DNA of 64,000 nt. Origin: Nematopogon swammerdamellus. Taxonomy: Eukaryota > Arthropoda > Insecta > Lepidoptera > Adelidae. Numbering within the stretch: the stretch's first letter is position 1; each line of letters starts with the position of its first letter. The stretch covers positions 11,439,395 through 11,503,394 of the forward strand of contig OX336345.1 in the NCBI GenBank assembly GCA_946902875.1, in the 5' to 3' direction. Shown piece by piece: positions 1-11,992 of the stretch. The notes under the pieces were generated by a model that saw only the letters and a program-made list of their open reading frames with translations, was not told the DNA's origin and made no database searches. The position numbers were made by a program, and so were the translations under genes.

Positions 1-600
1 GGACCAATGTGGAGCAGTCGAAACGGGCAAATTTCTTTCACCTCGCGAGATGATTTCATGAGAGTGCCCACGTGAAGAACAGATACACGTGATCCTCTTC
101 TTGGAAAATGAGATGGTTATTATTAATTTCTTGGCGCAATTGTAAGTAATCTTATTGATGCCTGTATTTAAATAACGATTATTTCTGATCGCACAGAATA
201 ACGCACATAAAGTAGTTGCATCTATATAATGAGAGTACTCGTAAGTCAAATATTTACACAAATAGCCTATATCTGTCAGTCAACGGTACAGTCTTTGTAG
301 TTATTTATAAGGTTAATTTTATTAAGTTTGGTTAAATTGTATTATTTGTTTGAGAATATAGCGTATTATAACAAGGTTTCAAGTTAGTGGTCGAAAAATA
401 AAAAGATTACTGGCCTATACTAAATAACTTAAAACTATCTTTACAATAAAAAATAAACCCGTAACATTAGTTAGAACATTGCATTTATTGCTAATAGGTT
501 GTTTATTGTAAAGGTAAATTAAATTAAAAAAGTTACATATAATAGTATTGGGCACTGTGGGAGAGTCGGCTGAATTGGATGAAATATTTTACTTACAGTA
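1..600. other. AT-rich, nothing recognised
   Basis: No open frame of note, no repeat match within the window except the word tttggttaaattgta near 328, which recurs near 3689. Confidence 0.6.
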
Positions 601-617
601 GCGAACCCCCCCTCTCT

Positions 618-656
618 CTATCGTATTGTATTGTATTGTATTGTATTGTATTGTAT
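618..656 (-). repeat. (CAATA)n pentamer repeat, about 7 units
   Basis: The plus strand reads cgtattgtattgtattg and on. On the minus strand it is (CAATA)n, the same pentamer as the tail of the LINE at 49236-49254. No LINE body is recognised to its right, so a tail origin is possible only. Confidence 0.85.
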
Positions 657-808
657 TTATTTATCGTAATGTAAAATTTACACACACATATAACAAATTA
701 TGTTTAGGTACATGTTGGGTTATTTACATTACTCGTCAACATCCTTTCCTCCTTCTTTCCACCTTACACTAAATTGGTTTTAGTTCTTACATAATATATA
801 TACATAAC

Positions 809-1126
809 ACACACGCTGAATCTCGAAAATCGGGGTAAGTAGGGTAATCGGTGTTGTACTGCAAAAACTCTGTTAAAATACAGCACAACACCGACCACCA
901 TATTCCGCAAAGTATTCGAACAAGATTCAATCGATCAAGCAGCAAGTAAGGCACGGAGACCCACCTGCTGCATGACTCGGTGGAAGTACCGTGCCAAGGT
1001 GAGAGGTGGCCAGCCTGTCGCCCTTTAGCACGGCATCTGGTCCTTATCCCTTAGTCGCCTTTTACGACATGCATGGGGAGAGATGCAGTGGGGCTATTCT
1101 TTTTAAGTACCGGCCCCACACAGTAC
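809..1126 (-). mobile_element. Family A interspersed repeat, copy 1
   Basis: Contains the family text cagcacaacaccgaccacca, cctgctgcatgactcggtgg, ccaaggtgagaggtggc, ccttatcccttagtcgcctt and aagtaccggccccacac. It is oriented so that GTGTGGGGCCGGTAC is the start and the (TATG/TATA)-rich stretch near 785-808 is the 3' end, as in retroposons with microsatellite tails. It lacks a coding frame. Confidence 0.8.
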
Positions 1127-1164
1127 CGTTTTAGTTCTTCATTAGGTTAATTTAATTATAATTT

Positions 1165-1531
1165 GTTTTATTTTTTTTTTCCTTTTTTTTTATGGAAACT
1201 GACACGGTTTGCTACATCACCTACAACATCCGTGATGTCAGCCCATAACACCGGGTGAACTAGGTGCCATGTCTGGACGGAAAACACAAACTATTTCCAT
1301 AGCCCTTTCGACCGACGTTTCATTCAGTGCGATATGGTACCAACCCGGGCGGGTTGAACCCTACCACCGATTAAGGTAGGAAGGGAAGGGACCTACAGTT
1401 TTACGTGGATTCCAAACCACGGTCAGCCTCCAACGGTCGAGCGGTCACTCATCCAAGTACTGACCGCGCCCAGCGTTGCTTAACAATCAATAGCAACAGT
1501 CGACTGTCTGCACCACTGAGCTATCGAGGCG
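1165..1531 (-). mobile_element. Chimeric tRNA-5S SINE, full-length copy
   Basis: The minus strand reads gcctcgatagctcagtggtg from 1531, the 5S-like block (about 1442-1490), a B-box-like ggtttggaatcc, the shared body, and the tail gtgatgtagcaaaccgtgtc ending in an A-rich run at about 1165-1195. It matches the copy at 60886 throughout, apart from a deletion near the chain gtgtagccggcacgacc. Confidence 0.85.
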
Positions 1532-2087
1532 GACGATTTCCTATTTTGTTAAAAATTTATAAATATTAGTGAATTACGAATAAACTAAATAACTATTGTT
1601 TTATAGTATAGACTGAATAAACATTTACTGCAAACAATTATACCAACACGTACCAAAAAGTTTAGATTTACTGAATAAACTTATTGCTAAAAGTGATGGT
1701 GATTTTGGCTCTGTCGACTATACCATGGCACAGTCGACCTTCTTGGTTTAATTTAAAAAAAAACAATGGCATGTTTTCGGTATTACACCTTTTCGGAGGT
1801 GATTTGAATAATTCTTCGGTACAATCGAACCCTTTGCTCACAGTCGACCTGATTTAGTATTTTTCCTTTTCTTGCGTCGTCGTTACCATAAAGTACTTAC
1901 CAATAGTCACTGAGGCGAGCCACGTCTCCGTGTAAACATCCCGGATGGAATAGTTAATAGATAATAAACTATCATGTTATCTCAGCTTGGGCTAACCCAA
2001 GAGCAATCTTAATCCGAATCGCAGCCTACAATACGGGCCCATATCGCCCCGTGTGCTACCTACAAGGAATTAAAAAAATAGAAGCAT

Positions 2088-2245
2088 GAACTTGCAACAC
2101 TTAATAACGGCTACCCAGCACGGACATATGGGAAGGTGTAGATGCAGTGGGTAAAGCTCGCTCACCAAAACGTGCAGATCTCCAAGCTTCCACGCCAGCG
2201 TCCGGAATGACCTCTGGCCCTCGACCGAGTCACCTTCTCACTCGT
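2088..2245 (-). repeat. Family C repeat, copy 1
   Basis: The minus strand reads gactcggtcgagggccagag, gtcattccggacgctggcgt, ggagatctgcacgttttggt and ccgttattaagtg, colinear with 58655-58815. About 160 bases are shared at high similarity. Confidence 0.75.
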
Positions 2246-2532
2246 GCCAGGCCTCACGCACTCTATGTACTTGCGCGCGCTAAGTACCTACCGCCCGACG
2301 GGCCGCCGGCGGCGGCGGTCTAATTCAGTAAAGATTCGTCAGTTGCGCGAAGTATACATAGACGCTCGCCCACGCAACTGCGCGCAGCAGCAAAGCAATA
2401 ACCACTTTACACTCGATCGTTAAGGTACATTTTCGCACGCAGCGATTGGCGATGTGATACAGTAGGCTATTAAAGCCCGAAGGTAGGAACATTTTCTATG
2501 GAGTGATTTATCTGTTACGAAGTAACTATTAT

Positions 2533-2587
2533 GTAATCTGTGCTCGTGCTCTAACTTTTACTAAGTTAGAGCACGAGCACAGATTAC
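2533..2587. repeat. Perfect hairpin, 24-bp arms
   Basis: gtaatctgtgctcgtgctct, aact at 2533-2556 is exactly complemented at 2564-2587, loop tttacta. Confidence 0.95.
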
Positions 2588-2589
2588 TA

Positions 2590-5500
2590 ACTAAACAAAC
2601 GTCTCTGTCGAAATTAACTTACATGCACATTCCAACGGTCAGTCAGTCAGTCAGTCAGCCTCCAACGGTCGACCGCCGCGCCGGTCTATCTTAGTGTGCT
2701 TAAGTGTGCTTAGGCACCCCGTATGTTTGATGAAAATTGAATGCATGCCGACCAAACATTGGGGACAAGGTAAAATGTACCAAATGTATGACAATGACTT
2801 TTCTGTGGCACGATTTTCTTTGAAAACCTTACTAGGTTACGGTTTCTCTAGTCTTATCGTCTCAAGATTCGTGGAATCTCCATTATACGAAAGGCTGGTT
2901 CCAACGTCACGGAAAGATGCAAACACTATAAGGAGCGCCATTGTTCGTTTGCTGAAAATAAAATTCAATCCCTGTTAGCCTATAGCACTTATGAAAATAA
3001 ACTAGAAGTACTCTTGTTTTTGTATTGTATGAGAATCGACGACGAAACGTGAGAACCTATTTTAGATAAGTATATAATATTGCAAAGAAATATTCCTTTC
3101 TTTAAAAAATAGTTCGTGATTTTGTTGATGTAGAACTTAGCAATCGCAAAGCTTAAAAATTATTTGGAAATAACCTCTACATTTGGTATACCTACTTGCT
3201 ATAACTCGAGGACCACTTTATCGCTTTACATACAGTTTTCACTGTTACATTCTGTTACTTCTCAAAATGGTTTTACGCTATAGCTAAATCATAACGCCAC
3301 ATCATCGGTGGCCTGAGCTGTGGGCCGCGAAGCCGCGGTCAAAAGCTAGTTACTTTTAAAAATTCATTACGATCGATCATTACATCGAACATGAATTTGA
3401 TATAAAAATATGCATTTATGACTAGGAAAATATCTTGAACTTGAACTGGCAGGAGTATGTACTGTAATTATGTAAATGGTATTTATAGCTTTCCGGCAAT
3501 TATATCGTCGATGCAAGTAATTACTTGAGATGCTGCCTACTGTGTACGGTCAAATATTTAGTTATATTGCTAAGTCTAGAGTGTAAAGAAATATTTTAAT
3601 GTTTGTGTAATTTAATCTTACTTTTCGTATTTTTACGCGCCATTAAAAACCTTATACTCAAAAATTTTATAACAGTTTAGCTTAGTTTGGTTAAATTGTA
3701 CATATAGGTTCCAGCTGTAATGAAAGTTTACGAAGAAAAAAAAATCAGATTAGTCATTCGGTTTTCACTGTTACATTCTGTTACTAAGTAGTAATTATTA
3801 CGTAATTTATGCATGGTCATACACTGACATCATTATTATGCCTGTATGCAGGTGAGTTTCCTTTCCAGTTATTTCTCGCCAAACTAGATTAGGCGCACAA
3901 TACATTTAATAATGACTTGTCAAAGAGATAAACTAACAAACTGAAACTTCACGTTTGGCAACCCCTTCCTAAACAGTATTACATTTACGAATAAACTTAT
4001 TTCGTTTATGTGGGTACATATTTACATTATTCTGGCAAATTACCTCTATTTACTAAACGTTTAGTAAATAAGCAGCCACATCGTCATATTACCACATCAA
4101 CATTTCTATTGCCTTCTAAATATTGATAATCAACGATAAGAATACAGAAATTATTAGATAAAAATTCAATTTAAAGAAAATTAATTGACTTTAAAATATA
4201 CTAAAGGACAAATGATCGCAAATTTGAATGAGAATAATTAAGCAATTGGTGCTTTATTGTTCTCATTAAAGCCACACCGAGATTTCATCAATAACGATGT
4301 AATAGATATTCAGAGACTCGTGATGTAATTACCCCTCCGAGATATCTCGCTTCAACGAAAGATGTTTTAGCGAACTGTGGAACTAGATGTGACGACTAAT
4401 TGAGAAAATTCGTCGGAGCAAACATATTTTATGTCAATAATGCTTCTCTTTAGATACAAGGATCGGAATTCTTTACTGTTCCACAAATATTTTAAAAAGG
4501 TTTATGCTTTAGTTATCTCGGATAACCACGAATCCAGAAACCCAAAGGTTGTCAGACTGTTGCCATGTTTTAATACCAATTTACTTAATTATAAACTACT
4601 TAATATGAAAGCTATCTAAAATTAACAAATATATGGCATATTTTATGTGCAAAAAAAAAAAATCATCGTACATGCAAAACATAAATTTTGAATTTGAATT
4701 TATTGGCTACACTGGCGGAGAGCACGAATAATTTCCATAGACACTGCGACCCACTGTTTGGTCAAACATTTTCATCTCCCGACTTCGATGTAATTGCAAT
4801 GTGTTTTAATCGAACTAACATAATATCTAGTCATTTACCATTACGGTTTCTAGGCGACCGAAGTAATAGTGAAAAATATTGAATGTGGCCAGTCTGTTCG
4901 TTACATGAAAGTAAATAGAGCCGATCTGAGCAGATGATCGCTAGCGACTGAAGTGAAATACAGTCTCTAGAAAGGGTTGAGAAATTACTTGATTGTGAAT
5001 AGTGAGTTATTTCAGGTTAATTAACCCATAGACATGAATTTCACAGAATTGGAGAGATATTCAATTTTCGAGTCGATTTAAATTTCATCACGAAAAGTTA
5101 TAAATTGAAACTATACGCTCAATGATTTGTTGGTTTTAACGAGCTACCTAAAATACGATATGTTTAAATATTAACCTACTGTAGGCACTTAGTTGTTATT
5201 TCTCCTTCTTCTGGGTCCAGTATTGAACATTTGACTTCTCACGTAATACGCTCCCCTTTATTACCTCTTTACTTCGACGTTCAATCTCGAGTACTGAATA
5301 ATGATGAGATTTCCCACTGAAGATTGTATCCAGAATCGCCTCCGCGGAAGACTTTATTGCCCGTATTTATTTTATTGATTCTTTGATACGCTTAGCCCTA
5401 ACGGTGAGCTTCCCTTCGATGGCTAAGAGGAATTTTAATTCGCATCTTTGGTGTTGCGTTCCGAATTCAGACTAAATTTTTTAGCACACGTCGAGAATTA

Positions 5501-5711
5501 CTTACAAACTGAACATAAATTTAATTGCTCCATATCGCCTATTCCTAATATTATTTTCTACCTATATGTTTACTAATTAATATAGGATCCTAGTACTAGA
5601 ATAATTAGCATGAAAATTAAAATGAACTTAATTAAATTTTGACTACTTTAAATTACATAAAACATTTTATTACATAATAATATGGTAAAATGCGAAACAC
5701 AATTACTATAA
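2590..5711. other. AT-rich DNA with minor repeats
   Basis: Holds a GTCA run at 2639-2658, a 25-bp direct repeat (gttttcactgttacattctg, ttact) at 3235-3259 and 3761-3785, and a Helitron end at 3310-3349. Short frames have no recognisable content. Confidence 0.6.
3310..3349 (+). mobile_element. Helitron 3' end fragment
   Basis: gggccgcgaagccgcggtca, aaagCTAG followed by T: hairpin and terminus as in the other copies. The rest of the element is not recognisable. Confidence 0.45.
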
Positions 5712-6232
5712 AATTTATAAAACCCGATTGCTAAAAAATAAAGGAAATAAGGAAAGGTCAGTAGAAAATGCTATAGTTGGGCTATCTGTCTATTCGAATC
5801 CAACTATATGCCCGACTACAGCATTGCTACTGATCTTTCCTTGTTTCCTGAATTTTTTTAGCAGTCGGGTTTTATAAATTGTATAATTTTCTTTTTTATT
5901 TTATTCATTACAGTTCCAAATCATTAAGTGTGATATACTTTTGAAATCGCCTTTTCGCGTTCTCGACAATGCGATGGAGTTTGAAGAACAACTATCTTCA
6001 AAGTTTGACAATATGGCGCTTGAAGGCCGCCATGTTTTATTCTTGGTAAAAGTGTCATATCGCGCGAGTGAGACGATCCAATGACACCTCATATGTTAAA
6101 TCCAAAGTGCCAAAGAAATAGACATACATACATACCTACTTACATTACATACATAAATACTTATATCCATACATACACGTGAAAAACATAACCCTCCTTT
6201 TTGCTTCGCGCAGTCGGGTAAAAAAGGAAATT
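5712..6232 (+). mobile_element. 'cccgactgc' element with palindromic end, copy 1
   Basis: 5712-5880 is an inverted repeat with 70-bp arms (aatttataaaacccgattgc ... gcagtcgggttttataaatt). It is followed by tcaaagtttgacaatatggc and gcttgaaggccgccat, a (CATA)n run at 6123-6175, and gcgcagtcgggtaaaaaagg at 6232. A 63-codon frame here is a repeat by-product. Confidence 0.7.
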
Positions 6233-6554
6233 TTCATGAGCAATGGGTTAATAAACGATTTCATGGCAAGTATCTCTGGTTTCATAAAAAATCTCAAAAC
6301 TAGGCTTTGTGCTTACTAAAATTGTTGCTAACGTTAAGATATTATGGAAATTAATGATATTTCCTTTTAAACAACGAAGTTCAGCAAATACAATACAAAT
6401 TCATCACGTCCATCAATCACATTCAGGCCCGAACATATTGCTCAGACGTCGTTCGGATCGCGAGCGAAGGACGAGCGGACGCGTGAAAATAAATAGCAAC
6501 TACCTACATTGTCATACGTAGCATATTATTATACTGTACCTTATATATAACCAA

Positions 6555-6985
6555 CATTCGGTCGCGGGTTATGTTTTTCGAGTGTATGTATGTTATATAT
6601 AGTATTTCTTTGGCACGCACCGTAGCCTAAACGACTTAATGAATTTTAACATATGAGGTGTCGTTGGATTTGTCTTAATTGTGGAAGTGCTATAGGATAA
6701 AATAAATGCACAGCAAAAAAAGAAAAATTAAAATTCAAAATGGCGGCCATCAGGCGCCATATTGTCAAACTTTGAAATTCGTTTTTCTTCAAACCTCATC
6801 CCGGGAATTTGGAATTAAAATTAATTAAATAAAAATAAAATAAAACATTTATAAATTCCGACTGCTACAAAACTGAAGCAAACAAGGTAAAGATTAGTGG
6901 AAAAGGCTGTAGTCGGGCGTAAGGTAGAAGGATTCGAATAGACTGATATCCCGACTACAGCATTTTCTAGCGCCGACACACGCCC
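6555..6985 (-). mobile_element. 'cccgactgc' element, copy 2, inverted
   Basis: Read on the minus strand it repeats copy 1: tttcaaagtttgacaatatg, gcgcctgatggccgccattt, then gacacctcatatgttaaaat and a gtttttcg...gcgacc end near 6555. The palindromic part (6843-6972) is truncated on one side. Confidence 0.65.
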
Positions 6986-6989
6986 GACA

Positions 6990-8340
6990 CACGACGGTAG
7001 CCTCTTGCGGACTCGTGATGACAGCCAGCGAGGTTAAGAAATCGTAATTCGGAACGTATGCACCCTTATATCGTACAAACAAGCTTTGGATATTCGGCAA
7101 GGCGAAGAATCCAGGAAGAATTGGAAGCTGAAAAAATTCCACCTTTGATCTTTATTTAGATGTAATTTATTCACATTTACATACTTTTTAGAAAATGTAT
7201 TCAACAATTAAATTAAATTATTCTTCACGGCGTGAATTTGTACTGTCTAACAGTACATACTCCTAAGCTTAGGTTGGTCTGCATATTATTATGTTTACTC
7301 AGATAGCGGCTCATTCAAGATCAAGCGAGTATCCACGTCATCTGTCGATCTAAACGAGATTTCCGAAAACTATTTCACATTTTTCGACACTCGCAGTAGG
7401 TCTAAAATATTTCAGACATATGTGTATGTGGTATAACATGTTATTTCGTAAACCCGATGTTGTTTTTCGCGGTGAATTCGAGCGAAAATATTTTTAACAC
7501 AGACATACGGCTATATAGGTTAACACCCGCAGACCGTTGGAGTAAAACTGTTTTAAGGGGACCTGTCATAAAGAGTGTTCTTTCAACTAACACCAGCATA
7601 AAAAGACAACTTTGGCGAACACAAATGAAAATGCCTCGGAACCTCCGCCGCGCTCCGTAGCTCGTACTAAATAACGAGTCTGGCGCGATTGTTTACTATT
7701 TCCACTTGCGCTCAGCTGGGGGCGTCACAGCAGCCATGTTAGAGGGTTATAATAGCTAGTTGGTTTCAGTTCGTGAAGATCGAGTTACAAGCGATAAAGC
7801 GACAATACATTTTTTTTATTAAAAAAAAAAGATTTGCGAAGACCATTCAAAAGCTCCAGCTCTACATATGATGATGGAGTTAAGATGCTTTAATAACGAA
7901 CTAGCCACTAGTCCACTTATTGACCTGACTGACAGGGAGTAACTGACAAATGACATACAAACTTAGCGAAAAAGCTCAATGTTTCCAGTGAGCAAAGCCG
8001 CGCGCCGTGGACAAAATGTAAAAGATAATCTGTATGTACCAGTTCCAATTCCAAGGATCTAACTAGTATTCAATAAAATTATTTAACTTTTTACTTTACT
8101 TTAGATGGCCCTTCAGCGCCTTACGACATACCCACAACTGTATCAACATTTGCCCCTTGTCGAATTCAGTGTTACGCTATAAAAAAACTTACGCCTTCGC
8201 CATTTATTTTCTATTTTGTCAATTGTGGAATTATTTAAAAATACAAACGGTTATAAATGACACGAAAATTATTTTTACGAATAGATATAATTACTATAAT
8301 GAGTTTATTTAACATCTTGTTTCGTCACACACAAATAATT
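6990..8340. other. No recognised gene
   Basis: Contains a minus-strand 82-codon frame (7142-6894) that overlaps a MITE end, and a plus frame at 7457-7660. Neither has a domain. gcagccatgttagagggtta near 7730 is unassigned. Confidence 0.5.
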
Positions 8341-8425
8341 AAGCGGATTTACACTGGTAACTAAAATCGCGTGACTAGTCACCCGAGTGACTCCCTGCAC
8401 CAGGCCGCACAGGCCAAATCCGCTT
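8341..8425. mobile_element. Short palindromic MITE, 85 bp
   Basis: Starts aagcggatttacactggt and ends ggccaaatccgctt, giving 10-bp perfect and about 18-bp imperfect inverted ends. The core has gtgactagtcac, wording echoed in 8960-9120. Confidence 0.6.
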
Positions 8426-8442
8426 AGACGGTCGATAAAATA

Positions 8443-8630
8443 AAAAAAACCCGACCCTTGAAAAGTAAAAAATAATTTCCGTTGACTTACTTAAAGGAGT
8501 CGGAGACCGCTAAGTAAATTCCCGCGCCGCTCTGAGTTTTTATATACTTTAATTACTTAGCGGTCCCCCGGCGCCTTTAAGTAAGTCAACGGAAATTATT
8601 TTTTACTTTTTAAGGGTCGGTGGTTTTTTA
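8443..8630. mobile_element. Foldback MITE, about 75-bp arms
   Basis: aaaaacccgacccttgaaaa, gtaaaaaataatttccgttg, acttacttaaagg and gaccgctaagtaa recur inverted at 8553-8628. The loop is about 35 bases. Confidence 0.85.
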
Positions 8631-8879
8631 AATTTGTAATTTAACTTTTATTTCAAGCTTTTTTTAAAAAACCGGATGCAAATCAATCCACTTTTTAAGA
8701 TAATTAACTTTTTTATTACTTCATTGCTTGATTACTTGATTACAAACATAGCTAAGAACCATCCCGATTAAACAAGCTTCCTAATAAAAAAAAACCGCAT
8801 CCAAATCGGTCGGAAACATGCACACACACACATACGTCAAACTAGTAACTGCCCTCCGTTTTTTGCGTCGGAGGTTAAA

Positions 8880-9130
8880 AATAGCTCGCTGCTGTCGACA
8901 TAGTGACGAGAGCACACGTACGAACTCGCGGCTATCAGCGAACAGTCGCCTAGGAATGGAAGTTTACAAGGTAGATTTTAGTCACCCGCCCCGTGCGGCC
9001 GCAAGCTTCACCGCAAGTGACGGTGTCAACTCCGGCCGGGCGACTTTAGTCACCTTGCGGCCAGTCGATTTCCATATTTTACATGGTCGACTTTTGCCGT
9101 GCGACCTAGTCACTCGACGAAAATCGACCT
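8880..9130. other. GC-richer segment with recurring GTGACT/GTCGC words, unassigned
   Basis: tttagtcacccgccccgtgc, gactttagtcaccttgcggc and gcgacctagtcactcgacga recur within 130 bases, resembling the core at 8341-8425. A 157-codon plus frame crosses it (8818-9291), but it starts in an ACAC run, shows no domain, and ends in AT-rich DNA. A decayed DNA-transposon derivative is likelier than a gene. Confidence 0.4.
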
Positions 9131-9384
9131 TTCATATCTTGAAACGCCAAGAATATCTCTTCATAGACACATCTCGTTATAGGCGGTTTGAAGGAAGAAA
9201 AACGACGAAAGACTCAAAACTATTACTGACAGAAGAAGTGGGGCGTAAGCAAGCGGAGGGCATAATAATGCTTGCGTGTCACGAAGAGTAGGGCAATAGC
9301 TCCATCTATAGATGATGTGCGATCTTTGCGTTAATACTTGCAGATTGTAATAAAAACTAATAAGTGTGTGCTCTATACATACAA

Positions 9385-9390
9385 TTTATT
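9385..9390 (-). terminator. Candidate poly(A) signal of the takeout-like gene
   Basis: AATAAA on the minus strand, about 250 bases past the TAA stop at 9643. It is the clearest canonical hexamer I noticed downstream. Assignment to this gene rests on distance only. Confidence 0.4.
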
Positions 9391-9642
9391 TACAAATACT
9401 ATTTTTGACAAAAAAAAATCATGACAGTGAAAAGTAAAAATGACAAACCAATTTCGTCAGGCAAGCGTCCGAACCTTTCGCCTCATTCCAAATGTTACAA
9501 TTTTCCAAATTCGCAGTCTGAATTTGTGTTCAGGGTGATTCGGCGTGGATAATTAAATAAAGGAACTTGCCTGTTTACATTATTAAAACAATTTTACTCC
9601 AATTTCACAGCATTAAGGTAGTCTGGCATCGAAAGTACCTAC

Positions 9643-11912
9643 TTATTGATTCGCGATTTCTTCCAGTGGGAATCTGGAGAAAAATGCTTTGAGGTTCTCA
9701 TAGAACTTCTCAGCGGTTACATCCATCACGGGTCCGGCGAACTCCTGGATTATCTGCTTCCAATTGCTGTTCATAAAGTTGTGCATAATGTCGCCTGGAA
9801 CAACATAATATCTTATTATTATCTGACTTAATCAAGTCTAGTATAGAAGATAGTCTGGTCTAGTTATGTCTGGATTAGTTTAGTCAAGTCTAGTCTAGTG
9901 TAATCTAGTCTAGCCTAATCTCTAGACTAGTTTGGTCTAAAGGTTGGATAATCTTTACTAATTACTCATAGATTTTCTGTCTATTACATTGTACTCACTA
10001 AGTTCCTTATTGCCATTGAATAGGTTGGTGAGTGTGAAGTGGGCGTTGGTGCGTACTTGGAAGCTGTTCTTTACACTTTTCAGATGTATGTACTCCTTTC
10101 CGTCGGAACCCTTCTCTAGCTCGAAGGGCATGGTGAGGTGGAAACGCACTCCCTCTGAAAAATTTATAAATGAGTTTAGACAAGAATTGTTTGTACAATA
10201 CAATAGACAATAAACAATACAAGTGCACTCATTAATTAACAACAGAATACACGCACCGACTTCAAGCTGTTAGTGTTTAAAATAAATAAATAAAATGTTT
10301 CATGCACCTATGTGCTTTTTCTGCTAGCATAGTAAAAATTCACATCTTGTATTTTTATATTTCTACGAGAAAAAGAGATTTTGCAAAATAGTTTAAATTT
10401 TTTATTTTAACTAAAAATATGTAAAACAAAAAGCAGAAAACTTTAAGACTAGTGACATCAGAAATAATTTACAATCTTTGTCTACTATATTATTTTGATA
10501 GATCAAACGTTTCTTGTACTCGTGATGATAGTAAAGCTAAATCTTACTGGTCTTTATCTTCAAGTCTCCCTCGCCACTGATGGGAAGCACGAGCAACATT
10601 CCTCCAGCCACGTATTTGCTCCTCAAAGTCACATCCGCATCAATTTCTATGACTAAAGTCTTTTCAGCCATGTCAACTCTATGGAGGTAATGACAAAATG
10701 TATAAATATAGAAGCACTTATTGCTAGGGCGGTCATCATTCTGAATCTGACCGCATAACTAAGCGGACATTTTTAAGAAATACGGACCGTATGTGCCCAT
10801 GGTAATGAAATGAAAGTTATTTTGAATTGGTTCAACCTGAATCGTTCCGAGGAAAGTCTGAGGAATCCTTAATGAGTGCCTTGGGTCCAAAACCCCAGGA
10901 ATATGTTCTAATCGAGTACCGAATTTAAGACTGATCGTCTTCTATTCAGTAATATTTTTTTTTAATATATTTAAATGTTGTCTCATGTGGTTATTTCTAA
11001 TTTGTGATAAATGGGAAACTTAGCTTGCACTTGTAACTGTATCATTTAAAAGTAAGTTTTATTGTAAGGTAGGGCCCGCTGAACAAAACAAAAAAATATT
11101 AGAACCCACACAAAAAATGTTTTTTGCAACAAATACTGTTAACATTTAGTGTACTTTACTGTGAAATGTAATCAATGTGTAACGGAAACTAGAAAGATAC
11201 TTTACTTTATCTCGTACAATGTTAACTTACTTCACTTCGTTAAAAACAGAAGATTTCCATCCTTTGTGTGTCATATCACTCATCTTAAGCTTGAGGCCGG
11301 CAAGGTCTATGTTGACTGTCCCGAGTTCCAGGGGATCTATTGGTACTACGCCTATGTCCGGGATTCCCTCGATGAAGGCCGCCAAGGCCTTCTGTGCTGA
11401 GGTCTTTAGGCAAGAGTCGTCCGCAATCTGACATTTTTGAAGCCAAGGTGCTGAAATTTTTAACGGAATGCAAATATGGATAAACGCTAATTTTGCTTTT
11501 AACTTTATTTAGTTCATTAGCTCCGTGTATATCCACTGACACTTCGAAAAAAATATTGTATGGAATTAATAATGTATTTATTAATTTATTCATTTCGATA
11601 GTACATAGGTACTATCGAAATGAATACCATAACAAATACAATAAACATAATAAACCAGAACTAATATTTTGAACAAAAGTACAAACATTAAATGTTTTTA
11701 AAATTACAATATTAAATTAAGGTCCACAAACACTGCCGCCTTTTTTAGGACTTTTTATTAATTGAAATGATGTAACAGATGCACCTAAATATAACTTGCA
11801 AAAAATAAATAGATGTGACTCATTGATCAAGTTTATGGTTCTTACGAATAGTGTCGCAGCTCGCCACTGCTATAAAAGCCACAAACACAAAATAAGTGAT
11901 TACTGAATGCAT
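9643..11912 (-). CDS. Takeout/JHBP-family secreted protein, five exons, complete
   Basis: Exons on the minus strand: 11912-11846, 11450-11231, 10678-10548, 10154-9999 and 9794-9643. All four introns are GT-AG (donors GTAAGA, GTAAGTT, GTAAGAT, GTGAGT). Junction phases 1, 2, 1, 1 join without a break to give 241 aa plus TAA. Residues 1-18 form a hydrophobic signal peptide. The mature N-terminus has the PWLQKC motif and Cys29-Cys36, the seven-residue spacing of the first disulfide in this family. Other family marks are GIPDIGVVPIDPL (exon 2), LPISGEGDLKIK (exon 3), FTLTNLFNGNKELSD across the exon 4/5 junction, NSNWK, and a C-terminal FPLEEIA. Family members are secreted carriers of hydrophobic ligands (juvenile hormone in JHBP; a ubiquinone-like ligand in a moth takeout structure). 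No cysteine occurs after residue 36, so the second disulfide of classical JHBP is absent and takeout-like is the better call. The ligand is unknown. The start is the only ATG before the signal peptide. Confidence 0.93.
9835..9945. repeat. Degenerate TCTAG-rich repeat inside intron 4 of the takeout-like gene
   Basis: Within the 204-bp last intron (9998-9795), short variants of AGTCTAG and TCTAGT recur about a dozen times with no fixed period. It looks like a decayed simple repeat. The splice signals on both sides remain intact. Confidence 0.6.
11588..11625. repeat. Perfect hairpin, 17-bp arms, in intron 1 side of the takeout-like gene
   Basis: attcatttcgatagtac and its complement around a four-base loop. 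It lies within intron 1 (11845-11451) of the takeout-like gene. Confidence 0.95.
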
Positions 11913-11985
11913 TTTTTAAAAATGGCAGGAAACTTGTAAACAGATCACCAGTGGTCAACTGTAAGGAATACTATGATCTACTAGG

Positions 11986-11992
11986 TTTTATA
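11986..11992 (-). promoter_or_regulatory. TATA box of the takeout-like gene
   Basis: The minus strand reads GGTATAAAACC here, about 75 bases upstream of the ATG at 11912. An initiator-like TTACAGTTG lies about 25-30 bases downstream of it (near 11952-11963). That spacing fits a TATA-driven RNA polymerase II promoter with a short 5' leader of about 45 bases. The start site is inferred, not observed. Confidence 0.6.

Noticed and set aside
8818..9291. Plus-strand frame of 157 codons as a host gene
   Set aside because: It begins in an ACAC repeat, has no recognisable domain and covers a segment with repeated GTGACT words, so it is more likely transposon debris.
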